From positions 1 through 6,954 of the forward strand of contig JAQCER010000177.1 in assembly GCA_027618625.1 (NCBI GenBank): a DNA stretch of 6,954 nt, in the 5' to 3' direction. The DNA comes from Verrucomicrobiota bacterium (GTDB lineage: Bacteria; Verrucomicrobiota; Verrucomicrobiia; Verrucomicrobiales; DEV007). The number at the start of each line of letters is the position of its first letter. Position 1 is the first letter of the stretch. Of the stretch, positions 6,229 to 6,954 are shown one piece after another. The notes under the pieces were generated by a model. The model saw nothing but the letters and a program-made list of their open reading frames with translations, did no database searches and had not been told where the DNA came from. A program made the position numbers and the translations under genes.

Positions 6229-6954
6229 ATGGCAAGGCGGATTTCATATTCTAGTCACCTTCAGCTGGCACTCATACACACAATTGCAACGCTGTGTGTT
6301 CTGCAGGCCCAGGACGAAGCGCCCCCCGAGGAAGAACTCGAGATGAACCCGATTGTTGGGGGACGCAGCCTTGTAATCCCGCCACCTTCGGGATTCGTGA
6401 GAGCCGACGGAATCAACGCCCAATGGGATCAAGTCTCGGCTGCCTACGTTCCGCCTGAAAATCGCCTGCTCGCGACGTTCATTCCAGAAAGTGATCGGAA
6501 AGTCCTGGCGAACAATGTCCACCCCGACGTCGATCGGTATTTTCACCTGCAGGTGATCCGCGTTTTCGAGACCATTGAGTTCAACGCAACTCAGTTCACT
6601 CAAAAGAAGAAGGAGCTCAAGGAAGAAATTCTGAAGGCGGAAAATTCGACCGTATTGAATGATCAACTGGCCGACGGAAACGCAAGCATCGCCAATAAAA
6701 CCGGGATCGACTTAGCGATCTCCGAAGGAGTGCATCACTTCCTTGGTATTTTTGACGATTCCGATCAATCGTTGGGCTTCAGCATCGCGGGAACCGTAGA
6801 CGACAAGAGCGAAACTATCGTCACTTCGGCCCGTATCGTTCCAGTGTCTGAGCGGCTCCTTGTTTTTTACGCAGTATCGTTGAAGCGCAGTGACCAAGAC
6901 CAGGCGTGGACGGAAAATGCAGTTACGGCCTGGAGCAACACTGCCATGCTTGCC
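6229..6954 (+). CDS. Exported protein of unknown function, 3' end outside the window
   Basis: The frame is open for 242 codons from an ATG with a strong ribosome site to the right edge, and ends without a stop. Residues 1-27 form a Sec-type signal peptide: RR at 3-4, a hydrophobic stretch over about 11-25, and probable cleavage after VLQA. The mature part opens with an acidic segment (DEAPPEEELE, 29-38). It continues with NPIVGGRSLVIPPPSGFVRA (about 40-59), PENRLLATFIPESDRK and a helical charged stretch, TQKKKELKEEILKAEN. The pattern 'IPPP-x-G-F ... NRLLA-x-F-I-P' recalls poorly described conserved exported proteins of other Gram-negative bacteria. I do not recognise a named family or any catalytic motif. 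There are no cysteines in the mature part seen here and no obvious membrane segment, so a soluble periplasmic protein is inferred. It follows the isomerase gene after 117 bp, which could mean a separate promoter. Confidence 0.8.
   Translation, partial: MARRISYSSHLQLALIHTIATLCVLQAQDEAPPEEELEMNPIVGGRSLVIPPPSGFVRADGINAQWDQVSAAYVPPENRLLATFIPESDRKVLANNVHPDVDRYFHLQVIRVFETIEFNATQFTQKKKELKEEILKAENSTVLNDQLADGNASIANKTGIDLAISEGVHHFLGIFDDSDQSLGFSIAGTVDDKSETIVTSARIVPVSERLLVFYAVSLKRSDQDQAWTENAVTAWSNTAMLA

Noticed and set aside
6244..6666. A 140-codon minus-strand frame opposite the last gene
   Set aside because: The plus strand here has a signal peptide, a consensus ribosome site and a longer uninterrupted frame running to the window edge.

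Overview
The window looks like a piece of chromosome from a Gram-negative, sulfatase-rich bacterium of the PVC group, most likely Verrucomicrobiota. This is an inference from gene content: two different sulfatase loci, a secreted transglutaminase-like/TPR protein, an orphan tandem-ACT protein and a lipoprotein-like cyclophilin with a moderately GC-rich base composition. No 16S or other phylogenetic marker is present, so the phylum is not proven. No tRNA, rRNA, CRISPR array, transposase or phage gene was seen.

Layout. Bases 2-331 (+) are the C-terminal end of a sulfatase that starts outside the window. It converges, 6 bp apart, on a minus-strand pair: a calcineurin-like metallophosphoesterase (876-1793) followed by a tandem ACT-domain protein (338-799). 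A divergent intergenic stretch (1794-1916) carries a 9-bp tandem repeat built on TTTGAC. To its right is a secreted transglutaminase-like + TPR protein (1917-2978, +). Next comes about 460 bp without an intact gene. It holds a hexamer repeat and the shredded remains of a second sulfatase: the active-site signature, a short central block and the whole C-terminal tail survive, while everything between has been deleted.

From 3440 onward all genes are on the plus strand and tightly packed, probably one operon. They are a beta-hydroxyacid dehydrogenase of the glyoxylate/succinic semialdehyde reductase type (3440-4288), a YgfZ/CAF17-like folate-binding protein that overlaps it by 4 bases (4285-5277), and a cyclophilin-type peptidyl-prolyl isomerase with an N-terminal export signal (5291-6111). 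The isomerase is interrupted by a one-base frameshift. After 117 bp a gene with a textbook ribosome binding site (6229 to the window edge) encodes an exported protein of unknown function.

The genes fall into an envelope/export group (sulfatases, phosphoesterase, transglutaminase-like protein, isomerase, unknown exported protein) and a metabolic/redox-maintenance pair (dehydrogenase plus YgfZ). No new multi-gene system is evident. The observations most worth following are the decayed sulfatase, the isomerase frameshift and the two poorly characterised exported proteins.
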